From Micromonospora parathelypteridis (GTDB lineage Bacteria; Actinomycetota; Actinomycetes; Mycobacteriales; Micromonosporaceae), in contig NZ_JACHDP010000001.1 in the NCBI RefSeq assembly GCF_014201145.1, positions 3,100,001 to 3,164,000 of the forward strand: 64,000 nt of DNA. The letters run 5' to 3'. Below are positions 51,590 through 59,842 of the stretch, in pieces. Within the stretch, counting starts at the first letter, position 1. Every line of letters begins with the position of its first letter. The position numbers and the translations under genes were made by a program. Below the pieces are notes generated by a model. The model was not told the origin of the DNA, made no database searches, and saw only the letters and a program-made list of their open reading frames with translations.

Positions 51590-52072
51590 CGAGGTCTGCG
51601 ACCTACCTCAGCCCGTACCACTCGCGCCCGATCGGGCGCTCGCCGCGAGAGGGCCGCGGCGGGCTGCTCGATTGCCTATCCATGAACGCACCATGTCCAC
51701 GGCAAGTTGCACCTCTGCCTACCGAAACGCCGTTGTCTTCGCGCCGTCGACCTCGACCCGGGCCGATGGCGCGCGCCGCCGCCTCCCCTGCCGACACGCC
51801 GTACGTGGCAACATTGCCCAACCCGCCCTTACGCCTGGCCGAACTCCGGATGAGGCAACTCTGGTAGAGCCACCAGACTCGGGGAATAACACGACCAATA
51901 GGCTCAGCGGAAACCGTCCGCAGTTGCGAGCTCTCGTGTGAATCCAGAACTGGCAGACTCGACCGCACTCCGTTCAGGAACGATGGACAGAACGTGATAA
52001 ACCAGCTCCGGCTTGGCTAATGTTGCGCATACCGACATTTATTGCTGCTAACCGCATCGAGTTCGCCTTAGT
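51590..52072. other. Non-coding, lower-GC stretch with no recognisable gene
   Basis: Between the SARP remnant and the GGDEF-EAL leader. Short frames exist on both strands but none resembles a protein family. By eye the GC content drops, especially from 51870 on. The promoter for the downstream leader should lie here; TAGTCT (52069-52074) is one candidate -10, without a convincing -35. Confidence 0.5.
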
Positions 52073-52233
52073 CTCTCGTCACGAAAGACAGCCCGGGAAA
52101 CGGAACCAAGTCCCGGGGGACGAGAGTGGAGGGAGCGTGCAATGCGCGGCAGCGACTGGCACTGACATACGAGTGACCCACAGCGGTAAGCTCCTGTCGT
52201 CAACATGTAACTGTCGGCAACGACAGGAGCTTC
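52073..52233 (+). promoter_or_regulatory. Structured leader with Shine-Dalgarno-sequestering switch, candidate riboswitch
   Basis: CTCTCGTC (52073-52080) pairs with GACGAGAG (52119-52126), enclosing CCCGGG (52092-52097) paired with CCCGGG (52112-52117). Further down AAGCTCCTGTCGT (52188-52200) pairs perfectly with ACGACAGGAGCTT (52220-52232), burying the Shine-Dalgarno AGGAG 4 nt before ATG 52234. The competing hairpin CTGTCG-GCAA-CGACAG (52211-52226) uses the same 3' strand and would free GGAG. Two exclusive folds are the layout of a translational riboswitch. I do not recognise a known class. Confidence 0.65.
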
Positions 52234-54756
52234 ATGAGTCGGGTTGCATCCGAGAACACCACCCGGGCAGACCGGCGACTTCTGGTGCTCGTCGGTCTCA
52301 TCGTCGTACTGGCTACCGGCCCGACGCTCATCGCCGTCGCCGACGTGCTGGCCCACCCGCCGAACTCGGTGGGCGACGGGGCGACCGTCGTGGCGCTGAT
52401 GTTCATGACGGCCCTCGGGACGATCATCAAGGCGCCGATCCGCATCCGCTCGACCACGCACGCCATCACCTGGATCGAGGCGGCAATCGTGATCGGGCTC
52501 GCGGTGGCCCCACCCGCCTGGGTGTTGCTGGCAACCGGAGTGGGCGTCGGCATCGCGTCAGCGATCATGAAGCTCCCTCCGATCAAGACCGCCTTCGGCG
52601 TCAGCAAGAACATCCTGGTCGCCGGCGGAGCGAGCGCCACCGTGCTGGCAGTCCACTGGCAATGGCCGCCGGTGGGGCCGATGGAGCTCATCGGTCTGCT
52701 GGCAGCGATCTACCTGGTCGCCGCCCTGTTGGACGACCTGCTGGCAATCCCGGTCATCGCACTGGCGACCGGCACCCGGATCTCCCGCCAGTTCCTCAAC
52801 AACCTTGACCTCCGGCTGGCCGGCTTCGGCGTGCGCTTCGTCGTGGCCCTCTGCACACTGTTCATCCTCTGGGCGGACCCCCGACTGCTACTTGCCGTCC
52901 CGCCCCTGGTCCTCAGCCTGCACCTGGCCTACTCCGCCCGCATCCGGGGGCGCACCGAGCAGCAGGCGTGGCAGCGGCTCGCCCGCACCACCGACGCGCT
53001 CAACGTGGTCGACCTCGACAACGTCCTCACCACCGCGGTCACCCAGGCCGCCGAGTTGTTCTCCGCCGACGAGGTCGAGATCGAGCTGCGTGACGGCAAC
53101 CGCGCCGTACGCGGCGGCACCGGCGGCATCACCTTCGACGGCCCCACCGGTACGCCCACCGACGTGGACGGCACGATCGTCCCCACACCACTCGAAGGAC
53201 ATGACCGGACCGTCGATGTCGGCGTGCTCCGACTGCGCTTCCGCGGCCCGGTGCAGCTCTCCGAGCGGGAGCAGTACACCCTGCGCACCTTCGCCTCCGC
53301 GCTCTGCACCGCCGTTCGCAACGCCCAGGCGTACGCCGAACTGGCCCGGGTGGCCGACGATCACGCGTACGCCGCCGCCCACGACGCGCTGACCGACCTG
53401 GCCAACCGCCGGCACCTCCTCGACGAGGGCACCGAGCAGTTGAGCGCTCGACACGCGGACGGTGTCACCGCGCTCGTGCTGATCGACCTCAACCACTTCA
53501 AGGAGGTCAACGACACGCTCGGGCACGCCGCCGGCGACCAGGTGCTGGTGCAGGTCGCCGACCGGTTGCGACGAGCAGCCCAGGCGAGTGACCTGGTGGC
53601 CCGCCTCGGCGGCGACGAGTTCGCCGTACTCCTGCGGGGGTTGCCGGCCCCGGCGGTAGCCGCGCACCGGGCCGAGACGCTGCTCGCCGCTCTGCACGAG
53701 CCGTTCGACCTGGACGGCATGCGGATCAGCGTCGAGGCCAGCGGCGGCATCTCCGTCGCCCCGTCGAACGGTGGCATGGCCGAGCTGCTGCGGCGCGCCG
53801 ACGTGGCCATGTACCAGGCGAAGCGCGCCGGGCAACGGATCTCCTCGTACGCCCCGACCCGGGACACCGCCGACCTGGGCCGCCTCACCCTCGGTGGTGA
53901 CCTGCCACGTGCGGTGGCCGACCACGAGTTCGTCGTCAACTTCCAACCGATCGTCGATCTGGGCACCGGCGAGGTGACCAGCGCCGAAGCGCTCGCCCGC
54001 TGGCGCCACCCCACCCACGGCATGATCGACCCCCTGCGCTTCCTGGAGGCGGTGGAGCGTTCCGGCCTGCTGCCAGCCTTCGCCGAAGCGATCCTCGACC
54101 AGGCACTGATCGCAGCGGCCAACTGGCGTGACGCCGGCTTCGACGTACCGGTCGCGGTCAACGTGTCCCCCCGCAGCCTGCTCGACGCGCGGTTCCCCGG
54201 CTCGGTGCTGGCTCGCCTGCGCGCCCACGACCTGCCACCGGACCGGCTGGTGCTGGAGCTGACCGAGACGCTCACCCTCAGCCAACTCGACGTGGTCGAC
54301 CGGGTGCTCAGCCGGCTGCGCGACGAGGGCGTCCGGCTGGCGTTGGACGACTTCGGCACCGGCTACTCCTCGCTCTCCCTGCTCTCCCGAATCCCGGTGC
54401 ACGAGTTGAAGATCGACCGGAGCTTCGTGACGACGATGGAGAGTTCGGCGGAGGCCGCCGCGGTCATCCGCTCGACCCTCGACCTGGGCCGCAGCCTCAA
54501 CCTGGATGTGGTGGCCGAGGGGGTGGAGAGCGAGCCGCAGCGGCGGGCCCTCTGGGAGTTGGGCTGCGTCGCCGGCCAGGGGCACCTGTTCGCGCGGCCG
54601 GTGCCAGCCGGCACCCTGCTCGCGGCGATGCAGCGCGGCTCGGGCGGCCGTCCGGGTGCCCTCGCCGCGCCACTGCACGACGCCGGCGCGGTGATCCGGT
54701 TGAGCCAGAACCGCCGCCAGACCGGCCGCACCCGCCTCCCGCACCTACCCGCCTGA
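52234..54756 (+). CDS. Membrane GGDEF-EAL (c-di-GMP turnover) protein
   Basis: 840 aa. Residues 15-225 form about seven transmembrane helices; a GAF-like domain follows (about 235-365). The GGDEF domain (about 380-540) has NHFKEVNDTLGH and an intact RLGGDEF motif (about residue 458), so it can be a diguanylate cyclase. The EAL domain (about 555-805) has SAEALARWRHP, VAVNVSPRSL, LALDDFGTGYSS, ELKIDRSFV and VVAEGVE, so phosphodiesterase residues are also intact. It may be bifunctional or ligand-switched. ATG 52234 lies 4 nt after AGGAG, which is enclosed in a 13-bp stem. Confidence 0.93.
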   Translation: MSRVASENTTRADRRLLVLVGLIVVLATGPTLIAVADVLAHPPNSVGDGATVVALMFMTALGTIIKAPIRIRSTTHAITWIEAAIVIGLAVAPPAWVLLATGVGVGIASAIMKLPPIKTAFGVSKNILVAGGASATVLAVHWQWPPVGPMELIGLLAAIYLVAALLDDLLAIPVIALATGTRISRQFLNNLDLRLAGFGVRFVVALCTLFILWADPRLLLAVPPLVLSLHLAYSARIRGRTEQQAWQRLARTTDALNVVDLDNVLTTAVTQAAELFSADEVEIELRDGNRAVRGGTGGITFDGPTGTPTDVDGTIVPTPLEGHDRTVDVGVLRLRFRGPVQLSEREQYTLRTFASALCTAVRNAQAYAELARVADDHAYAAAHDALTDLANRRHLLDEGTEQLSARHADGVTALVLIDLNHFKEVNDTLGHAAGDQVLVQVADRLRRAAQASDLVARLGGDEFAVLLRGLPAPAVAAHRAETLLAALHEPFDLDGMRISVEASGGISVAPSNGGMAELLRRADVAMYQAKRAGQRISSYAPTRDTADLGRLTLGGDLPRAVADHEFVVNFQPIVDLGTGEVTSAEALARWRHPTHGMIDPLRFLEAVERSGLLPAFAEAILDQALIAAANWRDAGFDVPVAVNVSPRSLLDARFPGSVLARLRAHDLPPDRLVLELTETLTLSQLDVVDRVLSRLRDEGVRLALDDFGTGYSSLSLLSRIPVHELKIDRSFVTTMESSAEAAAVIRSTLDLGRSLNLDVVAEGVESEPQRRALWELGCVAGQGHLFARPVPAGTLLAAMQRGSGGRPGALAAPLHDAGAVIRLSQNRRQTGRTRLPHLPA

Positions 54757-54823
54757 CCGGGCACCGGCCGCTGGCCCGACGTGGTCCGGTGCAGGTGCGG
54801 CCCGGTCTGCCAGACTGGCCCGC

Positions 54824-56167
54824 GTGATCGCCGACGCCCCGACCGCCCGCCGCCGTCGCTGGCACTGGCGGACGCTCGACACCGCCGCCGGCGGACTCGC
54901 CCTCGACCTCGGCCTCTACGCCGTCTCGGCCATCTTCGCCGCGATCACCGCGGTCACGTCGACCCTGCTGCCGCACCGGGCCTGGGGCGCGGTCGCCGCC
55001 GTCGCGTACCTGGTCGCGACGCTGATGGTGATCGCTCAACTCCTGCTGCGTCGACGCTCCCCGACCGCACGGCTGGTCGGTCTGCCAGCCCGCTGGGCGG
55101 TCACCGGTCTCGCCTGGGTCGGCGCCGCGCTGCTGCCCCTGCTGTGGCAGAGCATCGAGCGAGCCGGCGGGCGCACCGATCGGGCCCAGGAGGAAGTGCT
55201 GGTCGTGGAGCAGGCCGGCATCCGCCTCCTGGAGCACGGCACGCCATACCTCGGACCCGATGCGATAGCCGCCCTCCCGCCCGGCGAGCAACTGCTCGGC
55301 TACACCCCGTACCAGCCCGGGATGGCGATGTTCGGCCTGCCCAGAGCACTTGTCGACACCTGGTGGACCGACTCCCGGGTCTGGTTCGCGGTGGGCACCG
55401 TGCTGGCCCTCGCCCTGGCCGTGGCCGCCCTGCGCGGGACACCGTCCCTCGCCGCCACCGCCGTTACGGCTCAGCGGCGGGACGCCGCGCTGTTGCGAGG
55501 CGTGCAGGCCGCCACCGTCCTGCCAATCTGCGCCCTCACCCTCGCCACCGGCGGCGACGACCTACCCGTACTCGCGCTCTGCCTGCTGGCCCTCGCGCTT
55601 GCCGCCGCCGACCGGCCCGGCCGGGCCGGCCTCGCGGTTGGTCTCGCCGGCGCGCTGAAGCTGTTCGCCTGGCCGGTGGCCCTGGTTCTGATCGTCTGGG
55701 GCCTGACCCGACGCGCCGGCATCCGGGTCGCCGCCGGCGCGATCGGCCTGCCCGTCGCGGCCCTCCTGCCGGCGATGCTGGTCGACCACGACGCGCTGAC
55801 CGAGAACGTGCTGCGCTTCCCCCTCGGCCACGGCCTGGTCACCAGCCCCGCCCAGTCCCCGTTCCCCGGCTACCTGATCGCCAACGCCATGCCCGCCGGC
55901 CGGCTCGTCGCCGCCGCGCTGCTGGTCGCCGCCGGCGTGGCCATCGCCGTCCGGCTCGCCCGCCGCCCGCCGCGCACCGCTGTCGCCACCGCGCTGATCT
56001 GCGGGTACGGGCTGCTCGCCGCCATCGCCCTGATGCCCTCGACCCGCTTCGGCTACCTGCTGTACCCGTTGGCCCTGCTCACCTGGGCACCCGCCCTGCG
56101 CCGCCCGGTCGACACGCCGACCGCGCCGGCAGCCGACGAGTTGTCCGGTCGGACCACTTCGGCGTAA
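54824..56167 (+). CDS. Polytopic GT87/DUF2029-like membrane protein
   Basis: 447 aa with about eleven transmembrane helices and a GT-C-like plan. A long extracytoplasmic segment (VEQAGIRLLEHGTPYLGPDA, LLGYTPYQPGMAMFGLPRAL) resembles the acceptor loop of GT87 enzymes; ALTLATGGDDLPVLALCLLA and GALKLFAWPVALVLIVW are typical of the membrane core. Mannosyltransferase activity is plausible but not shown. GTG 54824 lies 7 nt after CAGACT. Confidence 0.75.
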   Translation: MIADAPTARRRRWHWRTLDTAAGGLALDLGLYAVSAIFAAITAVTSTLLPHRAWGAVAAVAYLVATLMVIAQLLLRRRSPTARLVGLPARWAVTGLAWVGAALLPLLWQSIERAGGRTDRAQEEVLVVEQAGIRLLEHGTPYLGPDAIAALPPGEQLLGYTPYQPGMAMFGLPRALVDTWWTDSRVWFAVGTVLALALAVAALRGTPSLAATAVTAQRRDAALLRGVQAATVLPICALTLATGGDDLPVLALCLLALALAAADRPGRAGLAVGLAGALKLFAWPVALVLIVWGLTRRAGIRVAAGAIGLPVAALLPAMLVDHDALTENVLRFPLGHGLVTSPAQSPFPGYLIANAMPAGRLVAAALLVAAGVAIAVRLARRPPRTAVATALICGYGLLAAIALMPSTRFGYLLYPLALLTWAPALRRPVDTPTAPAADELSGRTTSA

Positions 56168-56208
56168 CTGCCGGGCGAAACGGCGCGTCAGGGCGTAGAC
56201 CTGATGGC

Positions 56209-56841
56209 ATGACGACGTACCGCGACCGGGCCGAGGCGGGCCGGGTGCTCTCCGAGCGACTCACCGCACTCATCGGCGACCCGGACGTCATCGTCCTCGG
56301 CCTCGTCCGTGGCGGCGTGCCGGTCGCCCGGGTCGTCGCCGAACGGCTCGGCGCACCCCTGGACGTGCTGGTCGTCCGCAAACTCGGCATGCCGTGGGCC
56401 CGGGAGGTCGCCTTCGGCGCGCTCGGGCCGGGCGGTGTCCAGGTGCTCAACGACGCGGTGGCCAGCCGACTCAGCAGCGACGACATCGCCCAGGTCAGCC
56501 AGCGGGAGCAGACCGAGCTGGAACGCCGGGAGCGGCTCTACCGGGGCGGTCGCCCGCAGCTGGACCTCACCGGGCGGACCGCGGTGATCGTCGACGACGG
56601 CCTGGCCACCGGCGCGACCGCCCGCGCTGCCGTGGCGGTCGTCCGCCAGCTCGGGGCCCACCGGGTCGTGGTCGCGGTCCCCGTCGGCGCGCAGGAGGCG
56701 TTCGAACTGCTCGCCGCCGAGGCCGACCAGGTCGTCTGCGCCCAACGCCCACCGGACTTCGGCGCGGTGAGCGTCTACTACGAGGACTTCCACGAGGTTT
56801 CCGACGAGGAAGTCACCGAGGCGCTCACAGCAACTGCATAG
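56209..56841 (+). CDS. Phosphoribosyltransferase family protein
   Basis: 210-aa type I phosphoribosyltransferase-fold protein of the kind often found near stress or dormancy genes. VIVDDGLATGATARAAVAVV is the PRPP-binding motif, RGGVPVARVVAERLGAPLDV the N-terminal strand-helix and VVCAQRPPDFGAVSVYYEDF the family-specific end. The nucleobase is unknown. ATG 56209 follows TAGACC by 7 nt; the long open frame upstream belongs to a shadow of the previous gene. Confidence 0.87.
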   Translation: MTTYRDRAEAGRVLSERLTALIGDPDVIVLGLVRGGVPVARVVAERLGAPLDVLVVRKLGMPWAREVAFGALGPGGVQVLNDAVASRLSSDDIAQVSQREQTELERRERLYRGGRPQLDLTGRTAVIVDDGLATGATARAAVAVVRQLGAHRVVVAVPVGAQEAFELLAAEADQVVCAQRPPDFGAVSVYYEDFHEVSDEEVTEALTATA

Positions 56842-56863
56842 GTCCAGCAGGTACCGTCGGGCG

Positions 56864-57235
56864 ATGAGTAGTCTCACCTGTCCCAAGTGTCACGGAGAAA
56901 TGCGCCAATACGAGCGCAGCGGCGTCAACATCGACCAGTGCGGGGAGTGCCGAGGCATCTTCCTGGACCGCGGCGAGCTGGAGAAGCTGTTCGAGGCGGA
57001 GGCCAACTGGAGCCGCCAACAGACCGGCGGCGCGCCGCCGCAACCCGCCCAGCAGCCGGCCGGCTACCCGCCCCCGCACCAGCCTGGTTATGGTGCCGTC
57101 CCGCCGCCGCCCCCGCCCGCCCACGGCTACCCGCCGCAGCCGGCGTACGGCCACCAGCAGCAACAGCACCACGGCTACCACGGGCACTACCGGCAGAAGA
57201 AGCGCAAGGGCTTCCTCGACGACATGTTCGGCTGA
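56864..57235 (+). CDS. zf-TFIIB domain protein
   Basis: 123-aa protein with a zinc ribbon at residues 6-32 (CPKCHGEM then QCGECRGIFLDRGELEKL), followed by a Pro/Gln/His/Tyr-rich disordered tail ending in KKRKGFLDDMFG. The family is common but unexplained. ATG 56864 follows TACCGT (56852-56857) by 6 nt, suggesting its own leaderless promoter. Confidence 0.87.
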   Translation: MSSLTCPKCHGEMRQYERSGVNIDQCGECRGIFLDRGELEKLFEAEANWSRQQTGGAPPQPAQQPAGYPPPHQPGYGAVPPPPPPAHGYPPQPAYGHQQQQHHGYHGHYRQKKRKGFLDDMFG

Positions 57236-57340
57236 GTCCAGGCTGACATCCCGCCCGGGTCGATCCACGCATCGGCCCGGGCACATCGCCCACGCCGTTC
57301 ACGGTTGGCGGGTGGGTTGGTCCATGCGAGGCTGGTTCGC

Positions 57341-58018
57341 ATGACCGCGACCCGACCCCACGCTGCGCTGGCCCAGGCGTACGACGGGATCACCGCGGTG
57401 GTCGGCGACCTGGACGACGCCGGCCTGCAACAGGCCACCCGCTGCCAGGGCTGGCTCATCGCGGACCTGCTCCTGCACGTGCTCGGCGACGCCCAACGGG
57501 CACTGGTCGCACTGGCCAGCCCGGTCGACGGTCCCGCCGACACCGACGACGTGAGCTACTGGCGCGACTTCCCCGCCGGCGGCGAAGGGGCCAGCCGGCA
57601 CGCCTGGTGGGTCCGCCGGTCGGCCGCCGCGTTCGACCGCCCGACCGGGATCGTCGGGCTGTGGAGTGAGACCCCCCCGGCGGCGGTCCGCGCCGCCGCG
57701 TCAGCCAACCCCGAGGGGTACGTGACCACGCAGGGGCACGTGCTGCGCGTACCGGATTTCCTCGCCACCCTGACCACCGAGGCCGTGGTCCATCACCTGG
57801 ACCTGACACCGGCGCTGCCCGGCGCGCCGCCGCCCGGCCCACTGGCCGTACGCGTCGCGGTGGCCACCATGGATGGCCTGCTCAGCGACGACACGGTCCG
57901 GCCTGCCGCCTGGGACGACCACGATTTCCTGCTGAAGGCCACCGGCCGCTTGCCGCTCACCGACCGCGATCGGTTGGAGTTGGGTGAGTCGGCGGGCTGG
58001 TTTCCGCTGCTCGGGTGA
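57341..58018 (+). CDS. Maleylpyruvate isomerase N-terminal (mycothiol-dependent, DinB-like) protein
   Basis: 225-aa four-helix-bundle protein. QQATRCQGWLIADLLLHVLG carries the N-terminal metal-site histidine, and TEAVVHHLDLTPALPG the HHxD motif of mycothiol-dependent isomerases and transferases. Reaction unknown. ATG 57341 is preferred over the GTG 12 codons upstream because GAGGCT lies 7 nt before it. It is convergent with dnaB. Confidence 0.82.
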   Translation: MTATRPHAALAQAYDGITAVVGDLDDAGLQQATRCQGWLIADLLLHVLGDAQRALVALASPVDGPADTDDVSYWRDFPAGGEGASRHAWWVRRSAAAFDRPTGIVGLWSETPPAAVRAAASANPEGYVTTQGHVLRVPDFLATLTTEAVVHHLDLTPALPGAPPPGPLAVRVAVATMDGLLSDDTVRPAAWDDHDFLLKATGRLPLTDRDRLELGESAGWFPLLG

Positions 58019-58041
58019 TCGACGGCGGGATGCCGTGTGGG

Positions 58042-59445
58042 TCAGCCGATGGCCATGTCGACGAAGCGGGACAGGTGCAGTTGGGCCGCGACGGTCACGG
58101 TGTCGGTCGGGCCATTTCGATGCTTGGCGACAATGAAATCGGCCTCGCCCGCACGCGGCGACTCCTTGTCGTAGTAGTCGTCGCGGTGGAGCAGGATGAC
58201 AACGTCGGCGTCCTGCTCAATTGACCCGGATTCCCGCAGGTCGGACAGTTGAGGACGCTTGTCGGTCCGCTGCTCCGGGCCACGGTTCAGCTGGCTTACC
58301 GCGATGACCGGGCACTCGACCTCCTTGGCCAGCAGCTTCAGGCCACGGGAGAGGTCGGCGACCTCCTGCTGGCGACTCTCGGTGCGCTTCGGTGAGGTCA
58401 TCAGCTGGAGATAGTCGACGACGATCATCTTGAGGTCGTGCCGTTGCTTGAGCCGCCGAGCCTTGGCGCGGATCTCCATCAGGTTCATGCTCGGGGTGTC
58501 GTCGACGAAGAGCGGCGCCTCGCTGATCTCGCCCATGCATCTGGCCAGCTTGGTCCAGTCGTCGTCGGAGAGCTGACCGCTGCGCAGCACGTGCAGCGGC
58601 ACCCGCGCCTCGGCGGAGAGCAGGCGCATGACGATCTCGACCTTGCTCATTTCCAGCGAGAAGATCGCGGCCGCCTGGTTGGCGCGTATAGCAGCGTTTC
58701 GGGCAAAGTCCATGCTCGCGGTCGACTTACCCAGACCGGGCCGACCGGCCACGATGATCAACTGCCCAGCGTGCAGGCCGTTGAGCAGTCGGTCCAGGTC
58801 GCTGAAGCCGGTCGGCACGCCGGTCATCATTCCGCCCTGCGCACCCACCGCCTCGATCTCGTCGAGCGTCGGCTGCAACATGTCGGCGAGGATCGCGAAG
58901 TCCTCGCTGACCCGGCGTTCGGTGACGTCGTAGACGGCCTGCTGGGCGAGGTCCACGACATCGTCGACGTCGCGACTGCCGCCGCTGGCGGTGCCGTAAC
59001 CGAGCTGCACGATCTTGGTGCCGGCCTCGACCAACCGGCGCAGCACCGCCCGTTCGCTGACGATTCGCGCGTAGTAGGCCGCGTTCGCCGCGGTGGGCAC
59101 GCTGGCGATGAGGGTGTGCAGGTAGGGCGCGCCACCGATGCGTACCAGGTCGCCGGAGTCGGCGAGCGCCGCCGCGACAGTGATCGAGTCGGCGGGCTCA
59201 CCCCGGCCGTAGATGTCGAGAATGATGTCGAAGATGGTGGCGTGCACCGGCCGGTAGAAGTCGTTGGTCTTGAGGATCTCGACGACGTCGGCGATGGCGT
59301 CCTTGGAGAGCAGCATGCCGCCGAGGACGCACTGCTCGGCGGCAACGTCCTGGGGCGGTGTCTTGTCGAACTGGCCGTCCCGCTGCGCGGGTGTCTGACC
59401 ACCACCGGAGCGTGGCTCTGCCCGCATGTCGTCAGTGACCGACAC
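58042..59445 (-). CDS. dnaB: Replicative DNA helicase
   Basis: 467-aa hexameric helicase that unwinds DNA at the replication fork. The N-terminal domain begins KTPPQDVAAEQCVLGGMLLS; Walker A is GRPGLGKSTASMDFARN, Walker B is MIVVDYLQLM, and QLNRGPEQRTDKRPQLSDLR is the conserved H4 region. No intein is present. GTG 59445 is chosen because GGAGGGGGG lies 4 nt upstream; the open frame continues 39 codons without a better signal. Confidence 0.96.
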   Translation of the reverse strand: MSVTDDMRAEPRSGGGQTPAQRDGQFDKTPPQDVAAEQCVLGGMLLSKDAIADVVEILKTNDFYRPVHATIFDIILDIYGRGEPADSITVAAALADSGDLVRIGGAPYLHTLIASVPTAANAAYYARIVSERAVLRRLVEAGTKIVQLGYGTASGGSRDVDDVVDLAQQAVYDVTERRVSEDFAILADMLQPTLDEIEAVGAQGGMMTGVPTGFSDLDRLLNGLHAGQLIIVAGRPGLGKSTASMDFARNAAIRANQAAAIFSLEMSKVEIVMRLLSAEARVPLHVLRSGQLSDDDWTKLARCMGEISEAPLFVDDTPSMNLMEIRAKARRLKQRHDLKMIVVDYLQLMTSPKRTESRQQEVADLSRGLKLLAKEVECPVIAVSQLNRGPEQRTDKRPQLSDLRESGSIEQDADVVILLHRDDYYDKESPRAGEADFIVAKHRNGPTDTVTVAAQLHLSRFVDMAIG

Positions 59446-59842
59446 GGGTCCCCCCTCCACTGCGCCGGGTCCAATCCCAGCTCTACCGCTGGGGTGCGAC
59501 ACTTCCGTCCGACCGGGCCGGTCGATCGGGGGCCATCGCGCCGGCGGTCGAGGGCCAACCATACGGACCCCGAGGTCAGAGACTCAACAACGCCGGTGGA
59601 CGAGCCTCGGGACAACCTGTGGATGCCGGTGGACATGATGTGCGCAGCGTGTGCACAGCCTGTGGACAACTGTTGGGGAATTCTTGGCCTTACGCCGTTG
59701 ACCTGCAGAAACATGCTCCCCAGCCTGTGGAGGAGAATATTTCGGTCGGGCCTGTGACACGATCGTCCCGTACTATCTCCAGCGAACGGCTACACCTGGA
59801 CAGCGGATTCCGCTTTCGGTTCAGAAGGGTCACACTCCGGCC
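59446..59842. other. Divergent gap between dnaB and a membrane protein gene, with DnaA-box-like sites
   Basis: The 397-bp gap contains one exact actinobacterial DnaA box (TGTGGACAA at 59661-59669, reverse TTGTCCACA) and looser CCTGTGGA copies at 59617-59624 and 59724-59731. It must hold both promoters. TACACC near 59801 could be a -10 for the plus-strand gene. No gene is seen. Confidence 0.5.

Noticed and set aside
51603..51968. Minus-strand 121-aa frame upstream of the SARP remnant
   Set aside because: No recognisable motif, no start signal and mixed composition; treated as non-coding.
52060..52233. Known GEMM (c-di-GMP) or ydaO (c-di-AMP) riboswitch
   Set aside because: The conserved core motifs of these classes could not be found by eye; a covariance-model search is needed before excluding them fully.
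58438..59757. A 439-codon plus-strand frame opposite dnaB
   Set aside because: Shadow of dnaB; dnaB itself is unmistakable on the minus strand.
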